Notes: generated by a model not told the origin, from the letters alone. DNA of 64,000 nt from Ligustrum vulgare (GCA_963555705.1 OY743179.1:18236692-18300691); one strand, 5' to 3'; positions 8,659 through 20,035 are shown, counted from the stretch's first letter. Numbers and translations: made by a program.

Positions 8659-10815
8659 ATGGAGAGCGAAAGTGACGTGTTTGTGCCACAAGTAAGCCCC
8701 GATCAACTTCCGCGAGAGGGACAAAGATTCTCTTCTATTGATGAAGCATTCGAGTTCTACAATACGTATGCTAAAGCAGGCGGATTTAGCGTACGTAATC
8801 ATAGTAGTAAAAAGAGAAAGGATACGGGCGAGGTTTGGTGGAAGCAATTTACTTGTGCAAAACAAGGAAAGACCGACCTTCGATGGCAGAATGAGAAAAG
8901 GCACCAACAACTAAGGACCGGGGAGAGAAATCGGCCGCACACGAGAACAGATTGTAAGGCACAATTGTCGATCAGTCAGCGTTTAGGTGCGGACACATGG
9001 GGTGTCACATCTTTTTATGAGCAACACAATCACCCTCTTAGCTCACAAGAAGATGTCCATTTTTTACGCTCACACCGTGAATTGTCAGAGGCAAGGAGGT
9101 GTCAAGTCGAACAGTTGTCCGCCGCAAATGTACCAAAGTGGCAACAAATTCGAATAATGGAGGTGGAGACAGGCGGGCCATCATCGATGGGACACCTCGA
9201 GAGAGACGTCAGAAATGCTCAAAGGGACCAACGTTTGGGGCTGATGGGGCAGGACGCAGAAATGTTTATACAGTACATGGCCAATGAGAGGCGACGAGAT
9301 GAAAACTATTTCTTTGATTACGAGGCCTTCGGTGACGGGACTTTCAGACGTTGTTTTTGGGCAGATTCGGAGTCGCGAAACAATTATGTTATATTCGGGG
9401 ACTGTCTTGTGTTTGACACAACCTACAACACTAACAAATATGGTATGATCCTTGCACCATTCGTAGGAATTAATCACCATCGCCAGACAATTTTATTTGG
9501 TTGTGGCCTCTTGAGCGATGAGACGACAGAATCTTTTGAGTGGTTGTTCGAAAAGTTCTTGGAAGCCATGCCAACACACGGGGCCCCCGGGCTTATTATC
9601 ACAGACCAAGATCAGGCGATAGGTAATGTTGTATCTAATGTTTTCCCTTCTGCATTCCATCGATTGTGTTTGTGGCACATTACATACAAATTTTCTGAAA
9701 AATTGGGACCCGTACTGTTTGCAATGCACAAGGGTACCCTCATGAATATAATCCATCAGTCAGAAACTATGGAGGAGTTCGAAAGCAGTTGGGAGATATT
9801 AATGAGTAGCACTGCTTTGGGCAACAACGAATGGCTGCAAAATATGTATGAGATAAGGGGGCACTGGATACCGGCGTACGTGAAACCATACTTTTCTGGT
9901 GGAATGTCGAGCAGCCAACGTGTCGAGTCGCACCATTCCTTCATGAAGCGGTACGTGAATAGGCATCACACCTTGATGGATTTTATAACAAGGTTTGACG
10001 GTGCTATTGCGCACCAGAGGCACGAGGAACAATATGAAGACCACATTAATTCGAGTCAGCTTCCTCGGTTGAGGACACACTTCGTGATGGAAGAGCAGAT
10101 GTCTAAGGTGTACACGAAACAAATTTTTTTCCTATTTCAGGAGGAGCTTTCTCAAAGCACATCGTATGGGATACGTTGTGTTTCAAATTCGATTATTGTA
10201 AAAAAATATGAGGTCGAACGCCAGTTAGAGGGGGATGACCATGGTCGACGACGGGAAGTTTCTTACAACAAAGAGATTGACTTCTCCTACTGCGAATGTG
10301 CGATGTGGGCATCTGATGGCATCCCATGCCGCCACATATTGAGGTATCTCACGCATAGAAACATTTACAAGTTGCCTCCATGTTATATCATTCGTAGGTG
10401 GACAAAGGACGCAAAATCGAGTCCAGTTTTCAACGCACCACCCTCGTTCAACAAACAAATGCCAATTCCCTCGCGTCTTGGAGCAATGAGGGCAGAATCA
10501 AACAATCTGTTTGACAATGCCTCGCTATCTCAAAGCTCTACAGATTACGTGCTTAACGGGTTAAGAGACATGACAATTGGAGTGAATGAGTTACTTGTGA
10601 CGGAGGGAGTAACCAAATCATCAACTAAGGGTAAATGCAAAGTCACACATGGGGATACTTTAGTCAGGGATCCAGAATCTGTAAGAGCCAAGGGCAATGG
10701 AAAACGAATAAATTCCTCAAAGGAAAAATCAATGAAGCAAGCAAATCGAGTATGCGGAATCTGTAGAAGACCCGGACATGACAAGCGAAAATGTCCAGAC
10801 GCTCTGTCAGCATAA
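8659..10815 (+). CDS. FAR1/FRS-type MULE transposase, 718 aa
   Basis: This is the transposase expected to cut and join the flanking terminal repeats in the nucleus. Residues about 24-125 form a FAR1 DNA-binding domain with a WRKY-GCM-like zinc site (C66, C99, H123, H125). Residues about 245-345 are the MULE RNase H-like core: D253 in VFDTTYNTNKYG, D316 in IITDQDQAIGN and E423 in SSQRVESHHSF fit the DDE triad. A SWIM zinc finger lies at 545-559 (C545, C547, C557, H559) and a CCHC knuckle at 699-712 (CGICRRPGHDKRKC). The ATG lies shortly after the palindromes and the frame has no intron. Host FAR1/FHY3 genes are domesticated relatives, but the terminal repeats and target duplication make this a transposon gene. 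No lesion is seen in the domains; activity is plausible but not shown. Confidence 0.93.
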   Translation: MESESDVFVPQVSPDQLPREGQRFSSIDEAFEFYNTYAKAGGFSVRNHSSKKRKDTGEVWWKQFTCAKQGKTDLRWQNEKRHQQLRTGERNRPHTRTDCKAQLSISQRLGADTWGVTSFYEQHNHPLSSQEDVHFLRSHRELSEARRCQVEQLSAANVPKWQQIRIMEVETGGPSSMGHLERDVRNAQRDQRLGLMGQDAEMFIQYMANERRRDENYFFDYEAFGDGTFRRCFWADSESRNNYVIFGDCLVFDTTYNTNKYGMILAPFVGINHHRQTILFGCGLLSDETTESFEWLFEKFLEAMPTHGAPGLIITDQDQAIGNVVSNVFPSAFHRLCLWHITYKFSEKLGPVLFAMHKGTLMNIIHQSETMEEFESSWEILMSSTALGNNEWLQNMYEIRGHWIPAYVKPYFSGGMSSSQRVESHHSFMKRYVNRHHTLMDFITRFDGAIAHQRHEEQYEDHINSSQLPRLRTHFVMEEQMSKVYTKQIFFLFQEELSQSTSYGIRCVSNSIIVKKYEVERQLEGDDHGRRREVSYNKEIDFSYCECAMWASDGIPCRHILRYLTHRNIYKLPPCYIIRRWTKDAKSSPVFNAPPSFNKQMPIPSRLGAMRAESNNLFDNASLSQSSTDYVLNGLRDMTIGVNELLVTEGVTKSSTKGKCKVTHGDTLVRDPESVRAKGNGKRINSSKEKSMKQANRVCGICRRPGHDKRKCPDALSA

Positions 10816-10989
10816 GACAATGCCTATCGTCCACATCTCTACTCACAAGAATCAGAAGAGGCAACATCATATCATACACAATCCTATTCACAAAACTCAT
10901 TTCAGGCAGAACCCTATCACCCCAATCAGACGGATGCCTACCAAGCTCCCAACTTCTTCGACTATGATGTATACGGATCATGGGAATGA
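10816..10989 (+). other. In-frame 57-codon extension beyond the transposase TAA
   Basis: After the TAA at 10813-10815 the same frame stays open to the TGA at 10987-10989. The 57 residues are rich in Tyr, Gln, Ser, Asn and Pro and finish with FFDYDVYGSWE. Such a biased open stretch is unlikely by chance. Either the TAA is a recent nonsense change or it is read through at low level. A likely poly(A) signal, AATAAA, follows near 11034. Confidence 0.5.
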
Positions 10990-11245
10990 ATAATTGAAAT
11001 TTAATTGTATTATTTTATTTTCGCAATGTTGTAATAAAATATTATCTCTCAATTCACGATATTTAATTTTAACGAGGTTTAATTAAAAAAATTTAAAACG
11101 AAACAAAAAATTCGGCAAAAAAAAAAAGTCCAACGTAAAAAAAAAAAAATCAACGAAAACAAAAAAAATTAAAAATTTAAATTTTAAGTTTAGAAAAAAA
11201 TAATAATAAATTCTAGCAAATAAAAAAACAAAAAAAAAAATTATT

Positions 11246-11330
11246 CCCCCACGGTCTATCCCCTGGGGTAACCCCACGGGATATCCCCTGGGGTAACCCC
11301 ACGGGATATCCCGTGGGGGATCATTCCCCG
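11246..11330. repeat. MULE right end: tandem 25-bp units ending in the terminal repeat
   Basis: About three units of roughly 25 bp (core CACGGGATATCCCCTGGGG, first copy diverged) run into the terminal GGATCATTCCCC. The left end has no such array, so the two ends are asymmetric. Confidence 0.8.
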
Positions 11331-11435
11331 TAGTTTTACACTATCAATAGTAAGATTGCTCTTTCACAATTTATTCCCTTATATGTCTTCGGATCTGAAC
11401 ATCTTTTTATAAAAGTGGCTCACGTATTTAATAGT

Positions 11436-12859
11436 TGATAAGTATAATTTATACACTTATTTTTATCATAAAAGTAGGATTTTAATTGTTTGTTCAAGAA
11501 TATTTGTTATTTATTTCGTTGTTATTTGTTTATATTTCAGGAATAATGCAAAGTCGAGAAAACAATGGAATTGAAGCCAAAATCAAGCAATTGGATAATA
11601 AAAGTGTCAAAGTGTGAAAATCAAGAGTTGATTGCAATAAATCAAAGGGCCAATTGGAAGAAAATTGAAAAAGAAATCAAATTTGGAAGAAATCAAAAGT
11701 TCAGGGACTCAATTGTATCAATCGAAAGTTGGAGGACTTGCTGTACAATTAAAAGACAGGGACCAATTTGTAGAACTTAAAAGATAGAAATTGCAGTTCA
11801 GAGAAAAACCGCGCGGTTGCACCTGATTATACCGCGCAGTTGCATGACCTTAAAAATTGGCAACGGAAGCTAACCCTAGAGGCATGCGATCGCAACATTT
11901 ATAACCATGCGGTCGCATAGTAGACATTCTGGGCCGCAGCTGGGATTTTCGCGCTGAATTTAGCAATCTTTCTCCCTAAATGACCTAATTTTCGTGAAGA
12001 TCTATATATATCAGACTTGGGGCACGAAATTAGGGGTTCCCAACTTGCTCAATTCATGCCAAAACGTTGTCAAAGTGCCTAGGGATCCATGTCACGCCAA
12101 TAACACAATTGAAAACCGAAGATCAAGGGATTAATAGGGTGACATCTATCCATTATTCTTGTGATTTTTATTCAATTATGTATCTAGGCTAGGTTTTAAA
12201 TGTTAGAAATATGATGAAGCATTAAATTCCGGATTTTATGTGTTACTTTGATATTTAATTTAGCTAATTCATGAGTTTGAGCAATTGATGCGTGTTTTTT
12301 TGTTATACAATTACTTGATCACTAATTGTATGGTTTTGGGTTATGTTTTCTTAAGTTTGAAATATTATGAATTCATTAGACTAGCTCCAATTCCCACAAA
12401 TTCCGATAGGGATACAAATATACCCCTATATTTTGTGTTATCTACAATAATATTCACAGTTCTTTACTGCTTTCTTGCACATTAGTATTCAACATAGAAA
12501 TATAGTTGGGTCGAGAGTAGGAATAAGCGTTAATGCTTATCCGAAAGGGAGTTTTAACAACATTAGAAATATGGATTTTCAAGACCACGTGAATTATCAT
12601 TAGACAAGTGGAGTAATGCATATTTGATGGAATTAATGTGGATTCTCAATTCTAACATATTCATTTTATAGTTTTTACAAAATAATTTTTCTTATTCTTT
12701 TCAGTTAAGTTTAAAATCAAAATTTTCAACTCAATCAAATTTCTTGTTCCTGTTAAGGTATTAGTCTAAAATACAATTTATAACAATCTCTGTGCGATCG
12801 ATACTTGGACTCATGTCCACTTTATTACTTGCGCGACCCGTGCACTTGCGGAGCGAACA
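11436..12859 (+). repeat. TE2 5' LTR
   Basis: It begins TGATAAGTA and ends GAGCGAACA. It contains GCGATCGC-like words, partly decayed, at about 11805-11925, a TATA-like tatatata near 12003, and no protein-coding content. It is closely related to the TE3 LTRs through most of its first 250 bases. Confidence 0.9.
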
Positions 12860-12865
12860 AGTTTT

Positions 12866-12882
12866 TGACGCCGTTGCGGGGA
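12866..12882 (+). other. TE2 primer binding site (tRNA-Asp type)
   Basis: TGACGCCGTTGCGGGGA lies 6 bases past the LTR and matches the complement of the tRNA-Asp 3' end closely. Confidence 0.75.
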
Positions 12883-13137
12883 TTTAGTTTAAATTTATTT
12901 TTAGATTATTTTCAGTAATTCGGACTTTTTACTTGTTTTCTTTTATTTTAATTCTTATTTTTTATCTTAGGATTTTTATTTTTAATTTTAGTTTAGTGAC
13001 TAGTTTCTTTACTTTTCTTGTGGCTTTATATGTTACGTTCGAAACACGGGAATCTTTTCGAAGCTAACCCGAAAATAGAACGTACGTTATACTGTAGGTT
13101 AAGAGAGGTTAGAAAACTAGATAAATCAAAAAATCAA

Positions 13138-14545
13138 ATGGCAAACAATAACAATCTTCTACCCCATGCTGATCCAATAAATGAAGATGACATGCTGGTT
13201 GGTGATTTCATGACACCTTAGGTGGTTCAAAGTTAATCCAGCAATGTCTATCCCCAATTTGGGTAGGCAAACTTCCAACTTAAAACCAATGTCATCAGTA
13301 TGTTTCAAAATGGACAACAATTTCGTGGGAGACCTAATGAAAATCCACATACACATGTTTCTAAAATTTTAGACATGTGCCGACACTTTCAATATCAGGG
13401 TGTGTCTGATGATGCTATCAGACTCAAGTTATTCCCTTACACTCTAAAAGACAGAGCTGTTGATTGGTTAGATTCTCGCCCCGCTGTGAGTATAACCACA
13501 TGGAATGATTTGGTTCAGAAGTTTTGCACTAAATTCATGCCTCCAGCTAAGGTTGTCAAACTGAGACATGACATCACTGTGTTCCAGCAGCAAGATGCTG
13601 AATCTTTTGATGATGCGTGGAACAGATTTAAGGGCATGCTGAGAAAATGTCCAAACCATGGGATTGTCAGAGGTGATCAAGTGAAGTTTTTCTATGAAGG
13701 ATTACTTCCGCATTTTAAAAAGATGGTTGACTCCTCATCAAATGGTGCTTTGGGAACAAAGACCATCGGGCAAGCATTGGAGCTCTTTGAGAGGATAGCA
13801 AATACAAATGCCATGTGCGAATCGGACATGGTGGTACCAAAGAAGACATCAGAAGTCTATGAAGTGGATGCTTACATTGCCATATCAGCAAAAATAGACT
13901 CTTTGCCTGCGAAAGTAGAGGGCATAGCACTGGAGAGTCAATTGTCAAGAAGTGCTAAAATAACTTGTGAAGAATGTGGTGTAAACCACACCATTACAGA
14001 TTGCCTTATTCTGGCTTGTCAATTGGAGCAAGTTGACTATGTACAAGGGGGTCAACGCCAAAATAACCCATACTCAACGACCTATAACCCAGGTTGGCGC
14101 AATCATCCTAATTTTTCTTGAAAAGATCACTCAAATGGACACATTGCACCCTAATTCAACACTGAGGAAAAGAAGCCTGCATTAGAAGAGCTAATTGGTA
14201 AATTTGTGGGGGAGATCAGAACAATTCATGGCTAAAACAGATCAATTTATGAGAAAAACTGTAACCACATTCCAAAATCAGCAGGTATCAATAAAAAACC
14301 TAGAACACCAAGTAGGGCAGATAGCACAGCTGATCACAACAAGAGCTCCGAGTACATTATCTGCAACCACTGAGGTAAACCCAAATGAATAGCTCATGGC
14401 AATAAATGTGGTGCAATATGAGATAAATGCAATCACTACACGTAATGGTGTGCAACTTCCTGAAATCCAAATAAAAAAGCCAGCTGAAGTTTTTGAACAG
14501 ATTGTGGAAATTGGTGAGAAAATGGCTGAAAGGAAGATGGCCATG
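13138..14545 (+). pseudogene. TE2 gag (broken)
   Basis: The protein starts MANNNNLLPHADP at 13138 and runs to TAG near 13219; a frameshift follows. The Retrotrans_gag core is then open at 13300-14121 with the family signatures LKDRAVDWLDS, WNDLVQKFCTKFMPP and ESFDDAWNRFKGMLRKCPNHG. A zinc-knuckle-like CEECGVNHTITDC lies near 13970, then a Tyr/Asn/Pro-rich stretch. Further stops (TGA near 14121, others about 14155-14395) break the C-terminal half, which matches the region intact in TE3 at 27112-27669. The role is capsid formation and RNA packaging. This copy cannot make full-length Gag. Confidence 0.85.
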
Positions 14546-14547
14546 AG

Positions 14548-15238
14548 GTGAAATCAACAACTAAACCTCATGAGTCTCCTATACCATTTTCACAGAGGCT
14601 GAAGAAAACAACAGAGGATAAGCAGTTCACCAAATTTGTAAATATGCTTAGAAAACTGCACACAAATATCCTTTTCTTGAAAGCCATCACACAGATCCCT
14701 AGTTATACGAAGCTTCTAAAGAAGGTGATGTCTAGCAAAAAGAAGCTTGAAGAATTTGAGGAGGTTACTTTGAATGAAGAATGCAGTGCAATCCTGTAAA
14801 ACAAGCTGCCACCTAAGCTCAAAGACCCAAGGAGTTTTTCTATCAATAAAGTCTTATGTGACCTAGGTGCAAGTATAGACCTAATGCCCCTGTCTGTATA
14901 CAAAAAGTTGGGGTTAGGTAACCCACAGGGTAGCAATATCATATTGCAACTAGCTGATCGATCCATTTGTTGCCCTTATGGAGTTGTGGATGATGTGCTA
15001 GTTAAAGCTGGTAAATTCATATTTCATGCTGATTTTGTCATTAGAGAAGGGTGATGTAATGCTACGTGCTGAAAATCAGGAAGTGACTTTCACTATGATG
15101 CAATTTAATACCCACAATCCACAAATTGAAAACTGTTCCAGGATTGATGTGGAAATGGCCATTAGATGTTGGGAGAGGTATGAGTATAGGGTGAGAAATG
15201 ATGAAGAAGCCTCACCATCAAATCTAAAGCCACCTTGA
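14548..15238 (+). pseudogene. TE2 aspartic protease and pre-RT linker (broken)
   Basis: After a Lys-rich stretch ending VTLNEECSAIL, with TAA near 14799, the retropepsin core shows CDLGASIDLMPLSVYKKLG near 14860-14910, with DLGAS as the active-site motif. The frame is lost near 15050. It resumes as [17 protein letters not shown], the stretch that in complete Ty3 elements lies between protease and RT. At the point where RT should start the coding stops for good. TE3 ends at the same place, so the loss was in a common ancestor. Confidence 0.8.
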
Positions 15239-15282
15239 AGATGTTTGGCAAAAAGTCTAGCTCTAGATTTTAAATGAAGCAC

Positions 15283-15301
15283 TTATTGGGAGGCGACCCA
15301 A
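15283..15301 (+). other. Conserved Athila-type box (TE2)
   Basis: TTATTGGGAGGCGACCCAA retains the TTGGG/CCCAA stem of the TE1 box and follows the end of coding sequence as in TE1. Confidence 0.7.
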
Positions 15302-16754
15302 CTTTTCATACACATTTCCCTTATTTGTTTTATTTATTGTTTTTGAGTTATTTTATTGTTTAGTTGTTTTACATTGCATTTTAGGATTGCTAGCAGGTTT
15401 AGAATTCACATTTTGACATGTTAGTTGCATTGAATATTTCATTGCCCCTATTTTGCATGTTTAAGCATTCTTAGGATTTACTCCCATTTTACTTGTTTTG
15501 TTGTTTATTATCACAATCTTCAGCATGATCATCTAGCTTAGGACATAAACATATAATTTAAAAGTTGGTTGTGTGCGTTTGGAGGCATTTAGGGGTCAAA
15601 AAGGGGTCCAAAATTGAAAAAATGAAAATGCACAGATCATTGTCTATTAGCACCATGCGGTCGCATGGTGTTACAATCGTGCGGTCTCACGGTATTTTCC
15701 TGGACAGAACCAGCAGAATGTTACATATAGCATATTTCTTCCATTTTAACCACTTTACACCCGTTTTTTCCTCCCCCAAATCATCCAACATTGAGTCCCC
15801 AACTAGTCCCCTGTGTTTGTGCATCATCTCCACTCAAATTCATGACTTACATTGCATCTAAACCATTTAAAAGGTAAATATTTCTACACAATTTCACAAA
15901 ATCTAGCATAATTTGATGTTCTTCATATTTTTATGTGATTTGTGAATTGTGGATAAATGGAGATGTGTTTAGGATAGTTGATGGGAGTATTGAATTGTAT
16001 TTATTAGGTGAAATTTTTTGGCTTAATTCAAGTCTCTAACTCTATGAAATTCCTTGATTTCTTCACATGCACACAAGGTATTTGATTAAATGTCACAATG
16101 AATGTTTTGTTGAGTTTTCGCAATTCTTTTTGGATGATCACCTTCATTACATGTTATACATAATTTGTACATCATTCAATCATTATTTACACTTATTTAA
16201 GGCATGAAACTCAACTTGAACATCATTGCACTACATAACACCTCATTTCAAGGCCATTGCAAGCGCCATTGCACCACTGCCCACATTTTCAGTTTCATTG
16301 CACCTACTTTGTCGCATCTTTTCATGACCCAAATAAACTCCAAATGTGATGGATTTTTTATATGCTGTAGACCACGTTATGTACTTTCACATGCCTGGAC
16401 ATGTCTCGGAAAATTTTTAATTTTTCAAGGCGATTTCAAGGGCTTAATGTCAGTGGTTGACAACTTTTAAAAAAAAAATCAAAATTTTTCTTAAGCCCTA
16501 GTTTGGGTGTGTTGTGTTGTTTTACTTTAATTCCTATGTGATATTTATACTTCTAATGATCTTTAATTCTTGATTGCAAGGAACATATTATCATGGGACA
16601 CTTCAAGCCAAACATGGAAAAGAAAGTAAATGGTCATTTCATCTAACCAAGCATTCAAGTCAAAGTTTCAAATGAGAACACCATCTCTCCAAACTCGAGA
16701 AGTACTTGACCCCTCTTGTTATTTTGTACTTGATTGTTTATTATTTCTTGAAAT

Positions 16755-16790
16755 ACATTGAGGACAATGTAGATTTCTAGTTTGGGGGTA
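16755..16790 (+). other. TE2 internal stem-loop plus polypurine-like tract
   Basis: ACATTG-AGGA-CAATGT (16755-16770) is followed by CTAGTTTGGGGGTAGG. Stem bases differ from TE1 (ATATTG/CAATAT) in a way that preserves pairing; the loop is unchanged. Confidence 0.6.
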
Positions 16791-16970
16791 GGAATCTCAT
16801 TCATGTGCATTTATTTCAACATTTATTCGATTTTGGGGTAGAAAAAAAAATGAAAAATTGAAAAAAAATCATAAAAAATGAAAAATTTTAAAAATTTTGT
16901 TGATTTATTTACTACTTATGACATGATTTGAATTGAATTTTATGCTTTAGTTAGAAAATTAGGCAACATG

Positions 16971-17206
16971 TGCACTGGAATTTTTCTTAACATTCATACA
17001 TGTAAGACTTTCATCAAATTTGAGCACATAGCCACTTTTGAATAATAACTTGTGTAAGAAGATACTTGATACTTGTGGGGCAAACTTGTGCACTGAAATT
17101 TTTCTTAACATTCATCCATGTAAGACTTTCATCAAATTTGAGCACATAGCCACTTTTGAATAATAACTTGTGTAGGAAGATACTTGATACTTGTGGGGTA
17201 AACTTG
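16971..17206. repeat. Two tandem 118-bp units in TE2
   Basis: Units 16971-17088 and 17089-17206 are nearly identical, from TGCACTG(G/-)AA through TTGTGGGG(C/T)AAACT. A wider, partly deleted copy of 16850-17210 recurs at about 17310-17510. This is replication slippage inside the non-coding interior. Confidence 0.85.
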
Positions 17207-17740
17207 TGCACTTTGAACATAGAATTGACTGAAAAATCCCAAACCTTAAGAAAATTAGATTCCGACCTGAAATGTAGAACCATAGCAGTTTGGGGTGGGA
17301 AGGTTAGTATGAGTATGCATTGATAAATTGAAAAAAATAATAAAAAATGAAAAATTTGAAAATTTTTGTTGATTTATTTACTGCTTATGACATGATTTGA
17401 ATTGACTTTTGTGCTTTAGTTAGAAAGTTGGGCAACATGTGCACTGGAATTTTTCACTTGTGTAGGAAGATACTTGATACTTGTGGGGTAAACTTGTGCA
17501 CTTTGAACATATAATTGACTGAAAAATCACAAATCTTAAGAAAATTAGATCCCGACCTGAAATGTAGAACCAGAGCAGTTTGGGGGAGGGAAGGTTAGTA
17601 TGAGTATGCATTGATGAATTGAAGATCTGAATTTTTTAATTTTGAATCTTTAGTGTAAGGGGTTTCGATCAACAAGTATAAATCATAATAACAAGCATAA
17701 AAACAAAAAAATGCTGAATGTCTTATTTCACTCTTCAAAT

Positions 17741-18055
17741 GCCTTTTTGACTCGCGTAATTAAGTCTGAGGGGTTCTCTGAACCTGGTACCCTAAGCTCA
17801 ACTGAGTTGGGAGCTACCGACCTAAAGTTCGCTACATTGGTCAACTAGAAATCAAGTACGAAGAGTGGACTTACACATAAGACACAAAAATATCTTTAAC
17901 TTTTCTGTTTAAGCCTTTATGATTCATGTAATTAAGTCTGAGGGGTTCTGTGAACCTAATACCCTAAGCTCAACTGAGTTGGGGGCTTCCGATCTAAAGC
18001 TCGCTACAGGGGTCATATAGAAATCAAGTATGAAAATTATTGCACAAAGATGGTA
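17741..18055 (+). repeat. Two-copy non-coding motif, 172-bp period (TE2)
   Basis: Unit starts are at 17741 and 17913. Each contains GTAATTAAGTCTGAGGGGTT, a CCTAAGCTCAACTGAGTTGG stretch and CGCTACA, followed by AAATCAAGTA. Order and spacing are the same as in TE1 and TE3. Confidence 0.78.
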
Positions 18056-18581
18056 AAAAACAAGGACATTAAAAGAAAAGGTCGTCCAAATAAAAGAAAA
18101 ATGGAATGAAAATGGTATAAACTTGGTTGATTGAAATCCCTAACACTTTGTTAATTATTCTTGGTATGTCGTGCATACTTATCTAATCATAACTGCCTTG
18201 TGTGGAAAAATGTAATTTATACATGTTTTTAACCACATCAATAGGAAAGACCTCTGGATATGAGAGAAAAGTAATAAGATTGTGATCATCCATGAGAGAG
18301 TAAGAAAAATAAAAAGAAAATCATTGTTTACCACATGGGATTCGGGCTTATTTTTGCATGACTAGTCACACAATGTCAAATATATTTTTACATGAGTTTG
18401 CGTTCGATTTTTGGCTATTCACACACACACATTGAAGTTGAGCATCGGATGAATGAAAATAATTTTGTGTTGTTCATATTTATTCTCTAAAGTGAATTGT
18501 CATTTTGGATTGTTAAAGCGCATGTTAAATGAGTTAACAAAAAAAAACATTTTAATTGCAATTTTATAGTTTAGTTTTATT

Positions 18582-18618
18582 TTGTTCAAGGACGAACAAT
18601 AGTTCTAGTTTGGGGGTG
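18582..18618 (+). other. TE2 3' stem-loop and polypurine tract
   Basis: TTGTTC-AAGGAC-GAACAA (18582-18599) is followed by CTAGTTTGGGGGTGT, which abuts the 3' LTR. Confidence 0.7.
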
Positions 18619-18619
18619 T

Positions 18620-20030
18620 TGATAAGTGTATTTTATACACTTATTTCTATCCTAAAAGTAGGATTTTAATTGTTTGTTCAAGAATATTTGTTATTTGTTT
18701 ATATTACAGGAATAATCCAAATTTGAGAAAACAATGAAATTGAAGCCAAAATCGAGTAATTGAATGATAAAAGTGTTAAAGTGTGAAAATTAAGAGTTGA
18801 TTGCAATGAATCAAATAGCCAATTGGAAGAAAATTGAAGAATAAATCAAATTTGGAATAAATCAAAAGTTCGGGACTTAATTGTATCAATCGAAAGTTGG
18901 AGGACTTGCTGTGCAATTAAAAGACATGGACCAATTTGTAGAACTTAAAAGACGAAAATTGCAGTTCAGAGTAAAACCACGCGACCGCACCTGATTATAC
19001 CGCGCGGTCGCATGACCTTAAAAAATTGGCGACTGAAGCTAACCTTTAGAGGCGTGCGATCGCAACATTTATAACTATGCAGTCGCACGGTAGACATTCT
19101 GGGCCGCAGCTGGGCTTTTTGCACAGAATTCATCAATCTTTCTTCCCAAGTGGCCTAATTTTCGTGAAGATCTATATATACCAAACTTGGAACACGAAAT
19201 TTGGGGTTCCCAACTTGCTCAATTCATGCCAAAAATCTGTCAAAGTGTCGAGGGATCCATGCTACGCCAAGAACACAATTGAAGACCGAAGATCAAGGGA
19301 TGAATAGGGTGACATCTATCCATTATTCTTGTAATTTTTATTTAATTATGTATCTAGGCTAGGTTTTAAATGTTAGAATTGTGATGAAGTATTAAATTTC
19401 GAATTTTATGTGTTATTTTGATGTTTAATTTAGCTAATTCATGGGTTTGAGCAATTGATGCGTAATTTTGTATTATGCAATTACTTGATCACTAATTGTA
19501 TGATTTTGGGTTATATTTTCTTAAGTTTGAAAGATTAGGAATTCATTATACTAGCTTCAATGGCCACAATGTCCGATAGGGGATAGAAATATATCCATAT
19601 ACTTTGTGTTATCTACAATAGTATTCATAGTTCTTTAATACTTTCCTACACATTAGTATTCAACACAGAAATATAGTTAAGTCGTGGGTAGGAATAGACG
19701 TTAATACTTGTCCGAAAGGGAGTTTTAACAACATTAGGAATATGGATTTTCAAAACCACGTGAATTATCGTTAGACAATTGGAGTAATGCATAATTGATG
19801 GAATTAATGTGAATTCTCAATTCTAGCATATTCATTTGATAGTTTTTACAAAATAATTTTTCTTATTCTTTTCAGTTAAGTTTAAAATCAAAATTTTCAA
19901 CTCAATCGAATTTCTTGTTCCGGTTAAGGTAGTAGTCTAAAATACAATTTACAACAATATTTGTGGAATCGATATTTGGACTCACGTCCATTTTATTACT
20001 TGTGCGACTCGTGCAGTTGCGGAGCGAACA
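18620..20030 (+). repeat. TE2 3' LTR
   Basis: It is the direct repeat of 11436-12859, ends GGAGCGAACA, and the TSD ATAGT follows at 20031. Many substitutions and small gaps against the 5' copy are visible by eye. Confidence 0.9.
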
Positions 20031-20035
20031 ATAGT

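Larger units (their letters stand above)
8276..11330 (+). mobile_element. Complete Mutator-like element (FAR1-type MULE)
   Basis: The 9-bp target duplication TAGTTTTAC occurs at 8267-8275 and 11331-11339, the size made by Mutator transposases. Terminal inverted repeats of about 26 bp begin GGGAATGATCCCCC at the left and are inverted at the right end. Between them lies a single uninterrupted transposase frame. The element is about 3.06 kb, compact for an autonomous MULE, and the matching target copies suggest a fairly recent insertion. Confidence 0.93.
15302..18618 (+). other. TE2 long 3' non-coding interior
   Basis: About 3.3 kb with no credible protein. It contains a GCGGTCGC-type cluster near 15655-15700, an internal stem-loop/polypurine signal, tandem duplications, the 172-bp dimer and the terminal stem-loop/PPT, listed separately. 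Collinear stretches occur in TE1 (3260-6270) and, inverted, in TE3 (23295-26200). Confidence 0.75.
11436..20030 (+). mobile_element. TE2: complete gag-protease LTR retrotransposon lacking RT and integrase
   Basis: LTRs 11436-12859 and 18620-20030 are flanked by the 5-bp duplication ATAGT (11431-11435, 20031-20035). The LTR tips match TE1 in TGATAAGT and the AAGTGTA-type inverted repeat. A tRNA-Asp-type primer site follows. Gag and an aspartic protease are recognisable but broken. The frame then passes into the short linker that normally precedes RT, and RT, RNase H and integrase are missing. About 3.3 kb of non-coding sequence follows. LTRs have diverged more than those of TE1, so this copy is older. 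Confidence 0.92.

Noticed and set aside
8647..10981. Several minus-strand and alternate-frame open frames over the transposase
   Set aside because: They are shadows of the FAR1 coding sequence and have no family features.
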